This document shows, one piece after another, positions 51,040-62,404 of a stretch of DNA of 64,000 bases. The translations under genes were made by a program, and so were the position numbers. Below the pieces are notes generated by a model, which worked only from the letters and a program-made list of their open reading frames with translations, was not told where the DNA came from and did not search any database. Origin of the DNA: Plazaster borealis. Its lineage: Eukaryota > Echinodermata > Asteroidea > Forcipulatida > Labidiasteridae. Location: contig CM037463.1 of the NCBI GenBank assembly GCA_021014325.1, positions 24,050,526 to 24,114,525 of the forward strand, in the 5' to 3' direction. The first letter of the stretch is position 1. Every line of letters starts with the position of its first letter.

Positions 51040-51640
51040 GGTTCCAAGGGCCTGCGAAACACTGTAGGGAAACTTGTGCTTATACAGGGCCTACGGGACA
51101 CTTGTTCATAGGGCCTAGAACACTTATGCCTAGGGCCTACGGAACACTTGTTCATAGTGCCTAGAACACTGGTGCCTAGGGCCTACGGGACACTTGTTCA
51201 TAGTGCCTAGAACACTGGTGCCTAGGGCCTACGGGACACTTGTTCATAGTGCCTAGAACACTGGTGCCTAGGGCCTACGGAACACTTGTTCATAGTGCCT
51301 AGAACACTGGTGCCTAGGGCCTACGGAACACTTGTTCATAGTGCCTAGAACACTGGTGCCTAGGGCCTACGGGACACTTGTTCATAGTGCCTAGAACACT
51401 GGTGCCTATATGTCTAAAAACACTGGTGCCTATAGGGCCTATAGGGAACACTGGTGCCGAGGGCCTAGGACACTTGTGACATAGGGCCTACGGATAAATG
51501 GTGCCAGGGCCTAGAACACTGGTGCACAGGGCCAAGAACACTGATACATAGGGCCTATAGGAACACTGGTATACTATGGTCTACTTAACACTGGTGCCTG
51601 AGCCTACGGAACACTTGTGCCTAATACGGAACACTTCTTC
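51040..51640 (+). repeat. 46-bp higher-order minisatellite
   Basis: Six consecutive near-identical 46-bp units (about 51130-51410) built of two diverged halves: GGGCCTACGGGACACTTGTT + CATA and GTGCCTAGAACACTGGTGCC + TA. Degenerate single halves extend on both sides to about 51040 and 51640. No spacers of unique sequence, so it is not CRISPR-like. Confidence 0.9.
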
Positions 51641-51913
51641 CAGCCCTGATACTAGGCCTATGTATTGAAAGCAAGCACCTGTGTTTTCAGCAGACCGCGA
51701 AAATAGCCATCGAATACTGGAGGTAATGATATACACAGATATACTGTGTATATTCGAAGCAACACACCGCTATAGGCTGGATACCTTTTGGGTAGGAAAC
51801 GTCCCGAGTTGACAGAAAATCCATAATAACAGGCAGGGATGACATTGAGTTACAAGGTAAATATTGGGAACACAGGCCAACAAAACAAACATGTTTGCGG
51901 ATAGCAAGTGGTA

Positions 51914-52181
51914 ACAACCCCGTCCCCAGGGTGTGTCGAGTAGTACGAGGTGTACGAGGTTGACCGCTCTCTCACCCTGGTATTGGATCATTTGCATATC
52001 CAAAAATTGTGGATACGTATGCAAATTAAAATAGTCTGGCTGTAAACATGGTGAATACTGAACACACTTTTGTACACCAGTCGTTGTCCAATCAGGGTCA
52101 AAGTAAGGAGTTTCCCTTCCAGGGTTTACTATTGTAAACATGGTTGGAAATAAAGTAAACCATGGGGACGAGGTTGAAGTG
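51914..52181. mobile_element. Foldback with CCCCGTCCCCAGG arms
   Basis: AACCCCGTCCCCAGG on the left faces CATGGGGACGAGGTT on the right (about 268 bp). A 139-codon minus-strand open frame spans it with no recognisable domain. Confidence 0.5.
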
Positions 52182-52986
52182 GTAGACATTGTTGATGATT
52201 TCTCTTAGGGGTGCACCCCATTAAATAAACTCCCATAACATACAGTGCAAAATGCTAAATATTCAAAAATAAAAAAATAAATACTTAGAAAACTCACAGC
52301 TTTTTACAGTAAAAGAAAAATTATCCAGTGACTCTTGAACTTTTATCCTCTGCTCAATTTAATATGGGTAGTCCCAAGGCCCGGAGAGTTATTCTCCCTC
52401 CAAATAAAAACACCCGTACAGCAGTGAAATTTTCCAAACGTCCGAGCATCAATCTTGAAAAATGTCCCTACACCTCTCGGCAAATAGGACCATTTTTTTC
52501 CTGGGCCTATGTCATCCAAAATACCTCAAGTTGGAAGTCAACAACCCCAGCTAGGTCACAATTGGGCAACATTTTACACTTTCCCCTCTTTTTGGGGCTC
52601 TCAAATCTGTCTAATATAAAATATTTTGAGAGCCTACAAAATATTAATGAGCTCAACGCTCTGTCTTCTCCCTATTTGGTGGAATGCACCCTTAGACGCT
52701 ATTGTTATATATATTAAACTTGCCCCTTTGTCTTCACCGTGCCCCCAAAGTACCCATAACAAAGTGCAATGGGTGTGCCGCCATTTTGTTTTACTACGTT
52801 GTGCACATTAATCTAAGTCAAACCAAAAGGGACCACGCAACTTTGTATGATTATGGGGCCTAAGCCGTTTCCGTGTGGCTTCGGCAGTGGCTATTACCAG
52901 AACGCTTGCAGGCGAGGCCTTTTCTTCAACGTAGCCGACAGTAATAGCCGTAGCCATAGTCACTAAATTCCGAGACGCGGCCTTAC
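52182..52986. other. Intergenic, no gene seen
   Basis: A 129-codon plus frame (52328-52717) has no recognisable motif and no coding support. I leave it uncalled. Confidence 0.35.
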
Positions 52987-53349
52987 TTAAAGGTACACGT
53001 TTGGTAACGACTCAAAACAAATTTAAAAACTGACTTGGTAACAAGCAACGGAGAGCTGTTGATAGTATAAAACATTGTAGGAAACGACTCCCTCTGAAGT
53101 AACGTCGTTTTTGAGAAAGAGGTAATTTCTCACTAAAATAATAAAAACTTCTTGCAAGAAGTTTTTATTCCTATCTGAAAGCACACAAATTTGTACAACA
53201 AGGGTGTTTTTTCTTTCATCATTTTCTTGCAACTTCGATGACCAATTGAGCCCAAATTTTCACAGGCTTGTTATTTTATGCATATGTTGGGATACACCAA
53301 GTGAGAACACTGGTCTTTGACAATTTCCAAACGTGTTCAGTGCCTTTAA
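52987..53349 (-). mobile_element. TM-A element, copy 7
   Basis: Full length, TTAA at both ends. Central CTTCTTGCAAGAAG intact, followed by TTTTTATTCCTATCTGAAAG. Its right TTAA (53346-53349) doubles as the left TTAA of the adjoining TM-B element. Confidence 0.92.
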
Positions 53350-53717
53350 AGGAACTGTATACGTTTGGTAATTGGAACCCACTGTTTGTTTAAATCCTAT
53401 ATAGTTGATAGATGTATATACCATAAAACTAACCTGTGGAAATATCATTTTTGAGATATTGCCGAAAATCTGGAGCGGTTATGTCCACGCAGGGAGGATA
53501 ATCTGCAATTGGACTACACAATCTGAGAAACATTACTGTCAGTAACGCTTCTCAGATTTATTTTTTGGGGATTAAAAGTGATAATTTTTTTTTCATAACC
53601 GCAGTACTCTTATGTGAAAAGTTTCTCAAAATGCATTATACTTTCCAAAGCTACTGTACTTCTTACCAAGTGCCATTAATTTTCAGAGTCATTACCCAAC
53701 ATATACAGATCCATTAA
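53346..53717 (+). mobile_element. TM-B element, copy 7
   Basis: TTAA at both ends. Hairpin GAAACATTACTGTCAGTAAC-GCTTCTC. A short deletion removes part of the block around AAAGTGGTAGCG. Confidence 0.88.
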
Positions 53718-54352
53718 CGGGGTATCAAGCATACTTCCACCATCATGCTGCCTTTTTTTGCGTCAGTATGCAAGTAAATCGCCAGTTATATTTTAAGACT
53801 TTACGGCCATCCAAGTCGGGTTTTCATGTTTGCTCTTGTTTGGAATACGAGTTCAAGCATTCTGATCGATAAACTTCCGTAAAGGAAACCATCTCACCGA
53901 TGGATTGCAATAAACTGGCATCGAAGCACGACAGTTTCCATGGAGATTCAAGAGAATTTGTTGACATTTTGGATGTAAGCTATAGTGCTCTTAACAAAGT
54001 CAACCACTGGCTTATCTCCTCTTTATGTGTTGAGAAATAGCAGCTATGGAAACCACTTGTTTTATAAATAAATAATGAAACCATGCAATTGATCAAACTA
54101 CCGCTGTTGTCTTTATGGTTACTCCAAAGGGATACATTGTCAGGCAGAACAACCCCAAGGTCTCTTTGTTATAACAACCAATAACAAATGTAGTTTTATA
54201 GGTAGGCAATAAGTGCACTGGTGCCCTTTAACATTCTGCACCCCGGAATTCGATTCGACAACGTAAAAAAGGGTGTCGAATGTCGGTATGAATCTCGCGA
54301 CATCGCTGTGAGCGCGTGCAATACGCAGGTCTACTCTCGGGGGCACGAGAGT
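53718..54352. other. Intergenic, no gene seen
   Basis: No supported feature. Confidence 0.4.
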
Positions 54353-54728
54353 TTAAAGGCACTGAACACGTTTGGTAATTGTCAAAGTGTTCTCACTTGG
54401 TGTATCCCAACATATGCATAAAATAACAAGCCTGTGAAAATTTGGGCTCAATTGGTCATCGAAGTTGCAAGAAAAGGATGAAAGAAAAAACACCCTTGTT
54501 GTACAAATTTTACGTGCTTTCAGATAGGAATAAAAACTTCTTGCAAGAAGTTTTTATTATTTAAGTGAGAAATTACCTCTTTCTCAAAAACTACGTTACT
54601 TCAGAGGGAGTCGTTTCCTACAATGTTTTATACTATCAACAGCTCTCCGTTGCTTGTTACCAAGTAGGCCTAAGTTTTTATGCTAACATTTGTTTTGAGT
54701 CCTTACCAAACGTGTACGATACCTTTAA
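54353..54728 (+). mobile_element. TM-A element, copy 8
   Basis: Full length, TTAA at both ends. Central hairpin intact. A short direct duplication TAGGCCTAAG interrupts the donor-like ACCAAGTAAG word. Confidence 0.92.
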
Positions 54729-55134
54729 AGAGAAATCGCTCCTCACTAGAGATGCGGTTTTGCTTATACCCCGCAAATATTGACCCCTCGTGAGTCAATA
54801 GACCTTTCTATTGCAACGTCACGGCCCGAGTTTTTGCCAACCAAGGTTGGAAAACTATGGGAAGCCATAAATGCAAAGCAAAAACAGATAGTCACATTAT
54901 TGTTGATAAACAATGTTACAAAAATATTCAAAAATAGTGTTGAATTTGTTGGAAACAAAGCAACCAATCATGGGGGTGTATTTCTGTTTTCAATTGAAAG
55001 TTTGCAGAAATGTTGAATTTGGTCACAACACGATTGAACCTTTTGCTAACATTCAGCCGTCTTTCCATCCAGCGCGGTTTGTTTACCAACAAAGGTCTAT
55101 TCCTTCGTGTACATTTTGCCTTGATAAGAATAGG

Positions 55135-55563
55135 ATTCGAACTGCCTCTAGCTACCGGGCAATCTCGGTGGTCTAGAATTGCAAAGGTCGTGGATTCGAA
55201 TCCCACCCGAGTAATATGCCTGTGATTTTTTTTCCACAGGACTCGGGTAAGTACGGAGTATACAGTGCTTTACACACATCGGTGTACGGGTAAAACCAAA
55301 TATAATATTATTTATCCCCGATGCAAATTTAACATCTATTTAATTGTCGCGGTCCCCGCTGCTAAAAAATAGGATTCGAACTGCCTCTAGCTACCGGGCA
55401 ATCTCGGTGGTCTAGTTGGTAAGACATCTGCTCTAGAATTGCAAAGGTCGTGGGTTCGAATCCCACCCGAGTAATATGCCTGTGATTTTTTTCACAGGAC
55501 TCGGGAAAGTACTGTATACAGTGCTTTACACACATCGGTGTACGGGTAAAACCAAATATAATA
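55135..55563 (+). mobile_element. Tandemly duplicated tRNA-like SINE with 14-bp target duplication
   Basis: Two head-to-tail copies. The second (about 55373-55563) has an intact tRNA-like head at about 55403-55475 (A-box-like TGGTCTAGTTGGTAAGA, B-box GGTTCGAATCCC, acceptor-like CTCGGTG/CACCCGAG). The first (about 55135-55314) lacks 21 bp between two TCTAG words of the head. A hairpin CCTGTG(T-run)CACAGG and CACACATCGGTGTACGGGTA follow in both. TTGATAAGAATAGG borders the pair at 55121-55134 and 55564-55577, so the duplicate arrived or formed within one insertion. Confidence 0.88.
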
Positions 55564-55617
55564 TTGATAAGAATAGGTGCGTGTATAAGTGCGCTATCGA
55601 CGAGGATGAATACTTCC

Positions 55618-56016
55618 TTAAAGGTAGGGTCATACTTTGGTAATGACCCTGAAAACACTTGTGTAATTTCTATTCGACAGCCTCCTGTATATAAAGATTT
55701 TAATGGTGGTATCCTTCGAAATTATTTCGTCTGAAGTGTCCTCATTGATTAGAAATCAATAAAAGCTTGTCGAAAATTTTGAAACTCTAAAGATCGCCCT
55801 AAAGGCGAGTTTTGGAGACTCAAATTTCCGTGGTGTCCGTTTGTGAAAAATGTGGCCGGAGATGCGTTTGGTACCCGCGTCACCTCACCAAACGTGAATG
55901 GGTTCGACGTACTTTATGAAAATACCGTGACAGTATTTTTTCTGTTTTCCCAACAAATAGACACTGCATTCAGCTGAAACCTTCACAGATGACTTATTGT
56001 ATGACCCTACCTTTAA
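55618..56016 (+). mobile_element. TM-D element, copy 3
   Basis: Full length, TTAA at both ends, terminal repeats AAAGGTAGGGTCATAC and GTATGACCCTACCTTT (15-16 bp, almost perfect). Central CGCCCTAAAGGCGAG forms the hairpin. Confidence 0.9.
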
Positions 56017-56251
56017 TGAAGAACGGTGGTTTTAAAGCCCACGTTTTGGTGGGAAACAAAATCGAGACGATCATAAGGTCAAAGTTCGTGAACATTGATA
56101 ACATGAAAGCATTCAAGGCATGTCTCAAACAATCAAGTAAACCATTTTAGCTTTGGAAACTAGACATGAAATTAACTATACGCAATGAATTATTAGTGTC
56201 AACATTAGAATAAGTACATAATTAGGACAGGTTGCATTTAAATTCAAATAC

Positions 56252-56663
56252 GTAATAATAATAAACATGACATTTATATAGCGCCTTTTACCAGAGGATG
56301 CAAAGCGCTGGGACTACAATTTTTTTCCCTGCAAGGTATATGTGGAGGTACGTTTGAAGTATGAGGCCTAGTCATTTATAGCACCATGCAATGGTTTACA
56401 AGGTGCTGTGGCGCAATATATGCTGCCGATCAGACCAGGAACACCGGGGCGAACCCCTTCTCTTTACGATAAGTGCACTGGGTTCTTTTACGTGCATTAA
56501 TACACAACACACGGGACCAACGGCTTTACGTCCCATCCGAAGGACGAAGCATGTCTTGCTTAAGGACACAAGTGTCACGACTGGGATTCGAACCCACACT
56601 CTGCTGATCAGAAACACCAGAGCTTGAGTTCGGTGTTCTTATCCGCTCGGCCACGACACTCCA
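56252..56663 (-). mobile_element. tRNA-Leu-like SINE, copy 3
   Basis: Minus strand. It matches copies 1 and 2 over the whole length, lacks a short segment around TTAAGTATC (between CATGT and CTTGC at about 56550), and ends in (AAT)n at the left. Target duplication not clear. Confidence 0.9.
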
Positions 56664-57419
56664 CGGTCTGCCTTCGACTTTAAGGCTCGAGGGACTTCAT
56701 CAAGTCTATGCTGTCATCAGCTATAATATTTCATATCGGAATTAATTCCACGAGTAATAAACGTGTGTTATTACAAGAACCAGTGGATCGCACATTCAGC
56801 ATAATCATAAACTCGCTTCTCCAACCGCAGTCGCCCGCGGGTTGAACCAACCCAGTCGTGACACCAATTTGAGATTTTGCCCCTCGTTTCAATTCATAGA
56901 TAATTCTCTGTCGCACTTGGCCCTGTTGTAGCGACGTGGGACACCGAGCGCTCGGAGCAAAACACAACCTTATATCAGAGGCATCTTTAAGACTGATGGC
57001 GAGAAATTTGTTCAGCTCCTATGAATTTTTCATGATGGGTGAAAATGGATGTTTCCCCTGGAACTTCATTTTTAACGGCACTTTCCTTTAGGGAGTGCAA
57101 TAGCCATCGTTTGATGCAAATTTGCAAAGTAATAACCTGTCTGTTGTATAATTCAAGTCACCCACTGGGAAAGGGGTCAGATGTCTTGGTGAAAATAAAC
57201 ACCTAAATATCAGTATTACCTCATTGACAACTTCAACTGGATTCCATAAATGTATGCTTATTACTAAAAGGTGTACATTGTGAGCTGATGTCGAGTTATT
57301 GTGTACTGATTTGTATTGGATTTTAGAGAATTAAATACAAATTTACCCTTTCCCAATCCAGTAAAATACATTTTTCTATAATTCGATTTTCTTAAATTTT
57401 TGAGATTTTAAGCAAGGTT
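56664..57419. other. Intergenic, no gene seen
   Basis: No supported feature. Confidence 0.4.
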
Positions 57420-57799
57420 TCTTACCTTGAAGGAATGATACCGGATTGATGACAATATAGTCTCAGACAGTATTCATGTTTTGTGTGATCAACCAATATA
57501 CATTCACTGACAAACCTGTGAAAAATTTGGCTTAATCGGTTGTGTGAGTCAGTGGAAAATAGTGAAAACCATGCACAATGTTCAGCATGTAAACACACTG
57601 TCCATTAATTTTGGTTGTAACAACCGAACCGGTTGCGTTTTATTAGGTTTTCAGGCACAGTTTTCTCAAATGTGACTTCATTTCAGAGGGAAATATTTCA
57701 CACACACAAAAATGGTTCTAGTATGAACTTCATAATCAGTAAGCTTTCAGGCTAAAATTAAACAATGATGTTTTTTATCCTTACCAATCCTGTAATTAA
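57420..57799 (-). mobile_element. TM-E element, copy 2
   Basis: Shares CAGCATGTAAACACACTGTC, GGTTGTAACAACCG and TGACTTCATTTCAGAGGGAA with copy 1. It carries an extra GGTTGCGTTTTATTAGG segment. Right TTAA 57796-57799; left end unclear. Confidence 0.7.
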
Positions 57800-58221
57800 C
57801 GGAAAGACTTTTATGACTGGTTCAGTCGTAAATAAACGCCCTATAGGGATTTAGCATTTGAAGACAATTTGCTCGAAATATCATGTTTTATAATTTTTTT
57901 TTAAAGGAACGTTCTTCTAAATGAAGTGAATCTTCTCCCTGAGCGAAAAGAGTCTTGAAATATTTTGCACTTAAGAGACTAACGCAAAACACGAAGGATC
58001 CGAAGTGCATTGACATGGCGACCGAGTGCATCCTGCGTGGTTCGTTCTATGTCTTGTACCACGTATTCATTATCACTAAGCGCATACGGAATCTACAAAA
58101 ACAGGAGAGGATCTGACTATTTTAGCGATTAAGCCTCGGTTCGATGCATTGTTTTGAATCTGTAAGATTGTCTCTTCGTGAATATTGAGATCTGAACGAG
58201 GTCTATGCGCAGACCCGCTCG

Positions 58222-58459
58222 CATATTTTTGTTTACACCGCAGCGAGGGGTTTTGTACTGCATGCCAATTCCTGTCTTGAGATGAGACTACAAACATTTA
58301 TGCCTATAAAGGGTTAGGTTTAGGATTAGGGTTAGGGTGAAGGTTAGGGTTAGGGTTAGGGTTAGAGTTAGGGTTAGGGTTTGACGTAGTCTCCTATCTC
58401 AATACGGAATTGACAGTGTTACAGTACAAAACCCCTCGCTGCGGTGTAAACAAAATATG
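58222..58459. mobile_element. Foldback enclosing a TTAGGG telomere-like array
   Basis: GTTTACACCGCAGCGAGGGG and its mirror CCCCTCGCTGCGGTGTAAAC are perfect 20-bp arms, extended by TTTTGTACTG/CAGTACAAAA and GAGACTAC/GTAGTCTC. The loop is the array at 58311-58381. Confidence 0.9.
58311..58381 (+). repeat. Interstitial telomere-like (TTAGGG)n array 2
   Basis: About eleven units of GGGTTA with a few variants (GGTTTA, GGATTA, GTGAAG). Confidence 0.92.
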
Positions 58460-58824
58460 CCACCCGCTCGTCGTGTATCAAACCAATTTGTGAATTGTTA
58501 ATTTGTGAAAACTCTAATCTGTTAATCTTAAGATAATCTCAGTATGCTAATTAGTGTATTGGTAAACTTGTACATGTTAAAAGTCGTGAAACTTTATTAG
58601 GATAAGTTTGATATCAATGAAAACATAACAAATGTTAAAAACAATATAATAAAAAAAAAAAGTTTGTTAAAACTTACGATTTTCTGACGAAGTTGTCCCT
58701 GTCGTTAAAAACGGTGACGAATTGTCTAAACATTAAATTCTAATTCCGTTCCCTGTTCTTTTTGTAGAGGACCCAGATTAACGATTTTGATGCTTTGTAA
58801 CTTAACTAATTAGTTTTTTACGTC

Positions 58825-59060
58825 ATACACCGCAACAACTGGGGTGTTAAAATTGACACCCATGGGTGTCATCAAATATAGATGCCGAAGAGAGAATCAA
58901 CATTAACACCATAGGGTTTTAAAATAATACAAATGTAACTGTCTTGGCAGAAATTAGTGTTATTTTAACAAGTGATGTAGATTTTGATTTTTTTGGGGGT
59001 ATATATAATGTGACAACATCCGTGGTGTACATTTTAACACCCCAGTTTTTGCAGTGTATT
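58825..59060. mobile_element. MITE with TACACTGCAAAAACTGGG-type ends
   Basis: TACACCGCAACAACTGGGGT at the left and ACCCCAGTTTTTGCAGTGTA at the right are inverted. AACACC/GGTGTTAA words are frequent inside. The sequence at about 46995-47087 (CTCAGTTTTTGCAGTGTA end) is a partial second copy. Confidence 0.75.
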
Positions 59061-60185
59061 ATTACCAATGACAATAAAGTGGTGTAACCCCGGGTAGATT
59101 TAAGCCCGGGGAACAATGCGCCATAAAGGCTGTTATCGAATTCGAGAAGAGAAAAACAATACTCTCCACTGGAGATTCTTTCTATTCTGATTGACGTCAT
59201 CTGTAAGTCAACAAGTTATTAAAATGAAAATGGCATGTGGAACCATTAATAAATGCACATGTAAGTGGCGTACTACACGGGCATATTTTGTAGCTTACTT
59301 TGACATGGAATGTACTAAGTACTGAAGAAGAAGAAAAAAACTGACAAATTAATAAGGGACATTTTTTGAAAGCTTTCACCTTAAACTGTACATTGTCAAG
59401 CAAACCAATTATGGCGTGTGTTGTGCAACTAAACCAAAATTAGTGTCAAATGTTTGCTGTTGAATGTCAACTTGATGAAAACTCGTTTAGATTGTGTGTT
59501 TCTTTGCTCGTTTTTTAAAATCTATAAACGACATGAGTTTAGGCAAACTAATTCACGTTTCTGAAACAATTTCAGGATAAAGTGAATGGTTTTGAGTGCC
59601 TTTTTTCAAACTATAATTTTGATTTTTTTTGTTGAGTTGTTTCTTTGGTCTTTTTGTTTTTGTTGGAAATGTCAGACACATTCCCTTTATTTGCACTTTC
59701 TCAATTTACTCAATGAATTTTGAACAAAACAACTTTCATCGTTAGGAGATGTCGTGACATTTAAATGAGAGAATGTGGGCATTATTGGGAGACCATTTAT
59801 TGAAACGAAGGTAAAACACGTAATTACGCCTACGTAGAAATGAACTGAATCTGTCAATTACGGAAATGCATTCTAACAAGTTTCTGTTTTATAAAAAAAG
59901 AAAAGAAAAAAAGGAGAATTTAGAGATCCATCAGTGAATAAGAATTTTTTTCACCAAGACGGATGTAAACAAACTAACACCCCCCAAAAAACCCCGGAAC
60001 CCCCCACCCCCCCAATACATAGCAAAGCAAAAACCCCCAAAGCAAAACAATACAAAACAAAGCAAAACAAAACAAAGAAAAACATCACTTTCGAAACATG
60101 TTCAATTTGCATATCGTGGTCCACATTTTGTAGCAAAGACACCAATAATGAACAGCGATAACATATTATACAAAATGTTAAATTA
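59061..60185. other. Intergenic, no gene seen
   Basis: C-rich/A-rich low-complexity stretch at about 59980-60085 (AACCCCGGAACCCCCCACCC, then AAAACAAAGC repeats). Nothing else recognised. Confidence 0.4.
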
Positions 60186-60540
60186 TTAAAGGCCCTGTAC
60201 ACGTTTGGTAATTGTCAAAGACCAATGTTCTCACTTGGTGTATCCCAACATATGCATAAATTAACAAGCCTGTATAAATTTGGGCTCAATTGGTCATCGA
60301 AGTTGCAAGAAATTGATGAAAGAAAAAACACCCTTGTTGTACAATGTGTGCTTTCAGATAGGAATACAACCTTCTTGCAAGAAGTTTTTATTATTTTAGT
60401 GAGAAATTAAAACGTTACTTCAGAGGGAGTCGTTTCCTATAATGTTTGTATATTATCAACAGCTCTCCGTTGCTTGTTAACAAGTAAGTTTTTATGCTAA
60501 TATTTGTTTTTAGTCATTACCAAACGTAAGATACCTTTAA
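60186..60540 (+). mobile_element. TM-A element, copy 9
   Basis: TTAA at both ends. Slightly shortened: it lacks CTCTTTCTCAAAAACT in the right half. Central CTTCTTGCAAGAAG intact. Confidence 0.9.
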
Positions 60541-61200
60541 ACACAACAAAAGTTTATAATTTGGGATGAACTAAACACGCGTGAAAGATTGGCGGTTTTA
60601 TGGTGTAATGGGTCGAAATCGGTTTCGGTATGCTACAAATCTCACTATTTCTGTTTAATTTATTGGAATTGTTCATTTTATACAGGGGCCTTTATCGGAG
60701 ACTGGTTCTAACTAGCCTTTCATCAAGGCTTTCGTGGCTTAGAGACAAAGCTGTGTAGCCGAGAAGCGTCGGGTATACGGGCGATTTTGCGTTTTTGTTG
60801 TTGAATTATTCATCAAGACTGAAACATACATTATTCATATAAGTAGGCCTCTAGTAATTGAAGGTTAACCAATCACAATGCATAAGAGGTTAATGTATGC
60901 TGACCCTATTGCTGATGATTGGTGTGGAAATTTGTTTCCCCGAGAGTGTATAGCAAATCAACATTAGCAAAGGCCCTCGTGGCCTCGCCACTCGCGCGTA
61001 TGGTCTCTGGTTCCAGTCGTTTTACAGCTACGCAGCTGTTCTAAGCAACGAAGGCCTTTACGTACGGACCCCCCACCAAATGACGTCACGAACCCTCATT
61101 GGCTAATAGTTGTGCGTGGCGCGTACACTTGTGCGTTTCCATGTGTTATACTCCCTCAACAACAGTTTGGCATTCGATGAAATAGACCCATTGATCTAGA
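60541..61200. other. Intergenic with a GC-rich foldback-like patch
   Basis: 60955-61150 (GCAAAGGCCCTCGTGGCC... AACGAAGGCCTTTACG) contains inverted GGCCT/AGGCC words. No gene. Confidence 0.4.
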
Positions 61201-61601
61201 TTAAAGGGACACGTTTCCTTGGATCGGGCGAGTTGGTCTATCAAAAGCATTTGTAACCGTTTGTTATTAAATGCATATAGTTAGAAAGATGTTTTAAAAG
61301 TAGAATACAATGATCCACACAAATATGCCTCGAAATTGCGTGGTTTTCCTTTTACATCGTGAACAAACACGGTCGGCCATTTTGTGGAGTCAACATTTTT
61401 GACTCCACAAAATGGCCGACCGTGTTACACAATGTAGTTCACAAAGTAAAAGGAAAACCACGCGATTTCGAGACATTATTGTGTGGATCATTGTATTCTA
61501 CTTTTATAACGTCTTTCTAACCATATGCATTTTATATCAAACGGTTACAAACGCTTTTTTGTTGACCAACTCGTCCGATCCAAGGCAACGTATCCCTTTA
61601 A
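61201..61601. mobile_element. 400-bp near-perfect palindrome flanked by TTAA
   Basis: The two arms, about 190 bp each, mirror each other with an estimated 85-90 percent identity. Ends TTAAAGGGACACGTTTCC / GCAACGTATCCCTTTAA, middle GGTCGGCCATTTTGTGGAGT / ACTCCACAAAATGGCCGACC, and a loop of only a few bases near 61396. A 94-codon frame at 61412-61696 is a by-product. Confidence 0.92.
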
Positions 61602-61744
61602 GAACCCTTGCATTGGCCGCCATCTTTGATGTCAAACAATGGTGCACGCGTGCACGCGCTGCGCACGACTCTCAGTCAATGATAACTCTTCATTGACCTC
61701 AGTGTGAGGCTAGTGTTTTGGGGCTTGACGCAAGGTGTCCTTAA
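61598..61744. mobile_element. Short foldback adjoining the palindrome
   Basis: Begins at the same TTAA that ends the palindrome, AGAACCCTTGCATTGGCCGC, and ends CAAGGTGTCCTTAA. Internal GATGTCAA / TTGACCTC pairing. Related to 21760-21900. Confidence 0.6.
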
Positions 61745-62404
61745 AGACACAATGGACAAGAATCCTCGTAAACTTGTTATTCAAGAAGTTGATAATGGAT
61801 GTCCATGATTAATGATACTTTTAGTCAGGGCTGTAAAGCCATATACTATTAAACAATTATAATTGTCTATACTTGTGCCATACGTCCGTATGCGACGAGT
61901 TCAATTCACTCAGTCACATAATAACTGTGCTCTGTTATTGTGTTTTTATAGTTTTAGATTTTGCCTCCTGCTTTGTTTGTGAATATGAAATCTGACAATT
62001 CCCCACTAAAACCTCTCGTAAAAAGAAAAAATAAAGAAAAAAAGAAAACAAATCAAGTTTTTAAATTGATATTTAAACCTCTCTGAAATTGATACTTTTC
62101 CTTTTTTTTGGTGTCTTTTGTTCCTGTTGACTTATGTCCCTCTTTATATTTTCTCTGTAAATTATTTTGTTTTAAAGATAACTACTCTTTTTTGAATTCA
62201 ATTATAATTCGGCCCTTGGGCGGCGAGTTTTGAATATAATTTGAATATTACAAAATGGCATTAAAACGTCTTTATATCGAGCCTAATTATTGCAAAATTT
62301 TAAAGCGTTCAACACGAAGCTTAATGAAAGTTACGTAAAATAAAAATGGCGGTAAAAATAAAAACAATCAAACAAAGGATACCCTACACGCTACACTGTT
62401 ATAG
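61745..62404. other. Intergenic, no gene seen
   Basis: AT-rich with A/G-rich AAAAAGAAAAAATAAAGAAA at about 62020. No supported feature. Confidence 0.4.

Noticed and set aside
51118..51420. Regularly spaced repeats resembling a CRISPR array
   Set aside because: Repeat and 'spacer' are both repeated in every unit and the genome is eukaryotic; it is a minisatellite.
51770..52189. 139-codon minus-strand frame
   Set aside because: Spans a foldback with no recognisable domain and no splice context.
52328..52717. 129-codon plus-strand frame
   Set aside because: No domain, biased only by AT content; no flanking gene signals.
55403..55475. Possible functional tRNA gene
   Set aside because: tRNA-like head is followed by SINE body and flanked by SINE target duplications; anticodon stem is poor.
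61412..61696. 94-codon frame starting MADRVTQ
   Set aside because: Lies in one arm of the palindrome and runs through an element boundary into another foldback.
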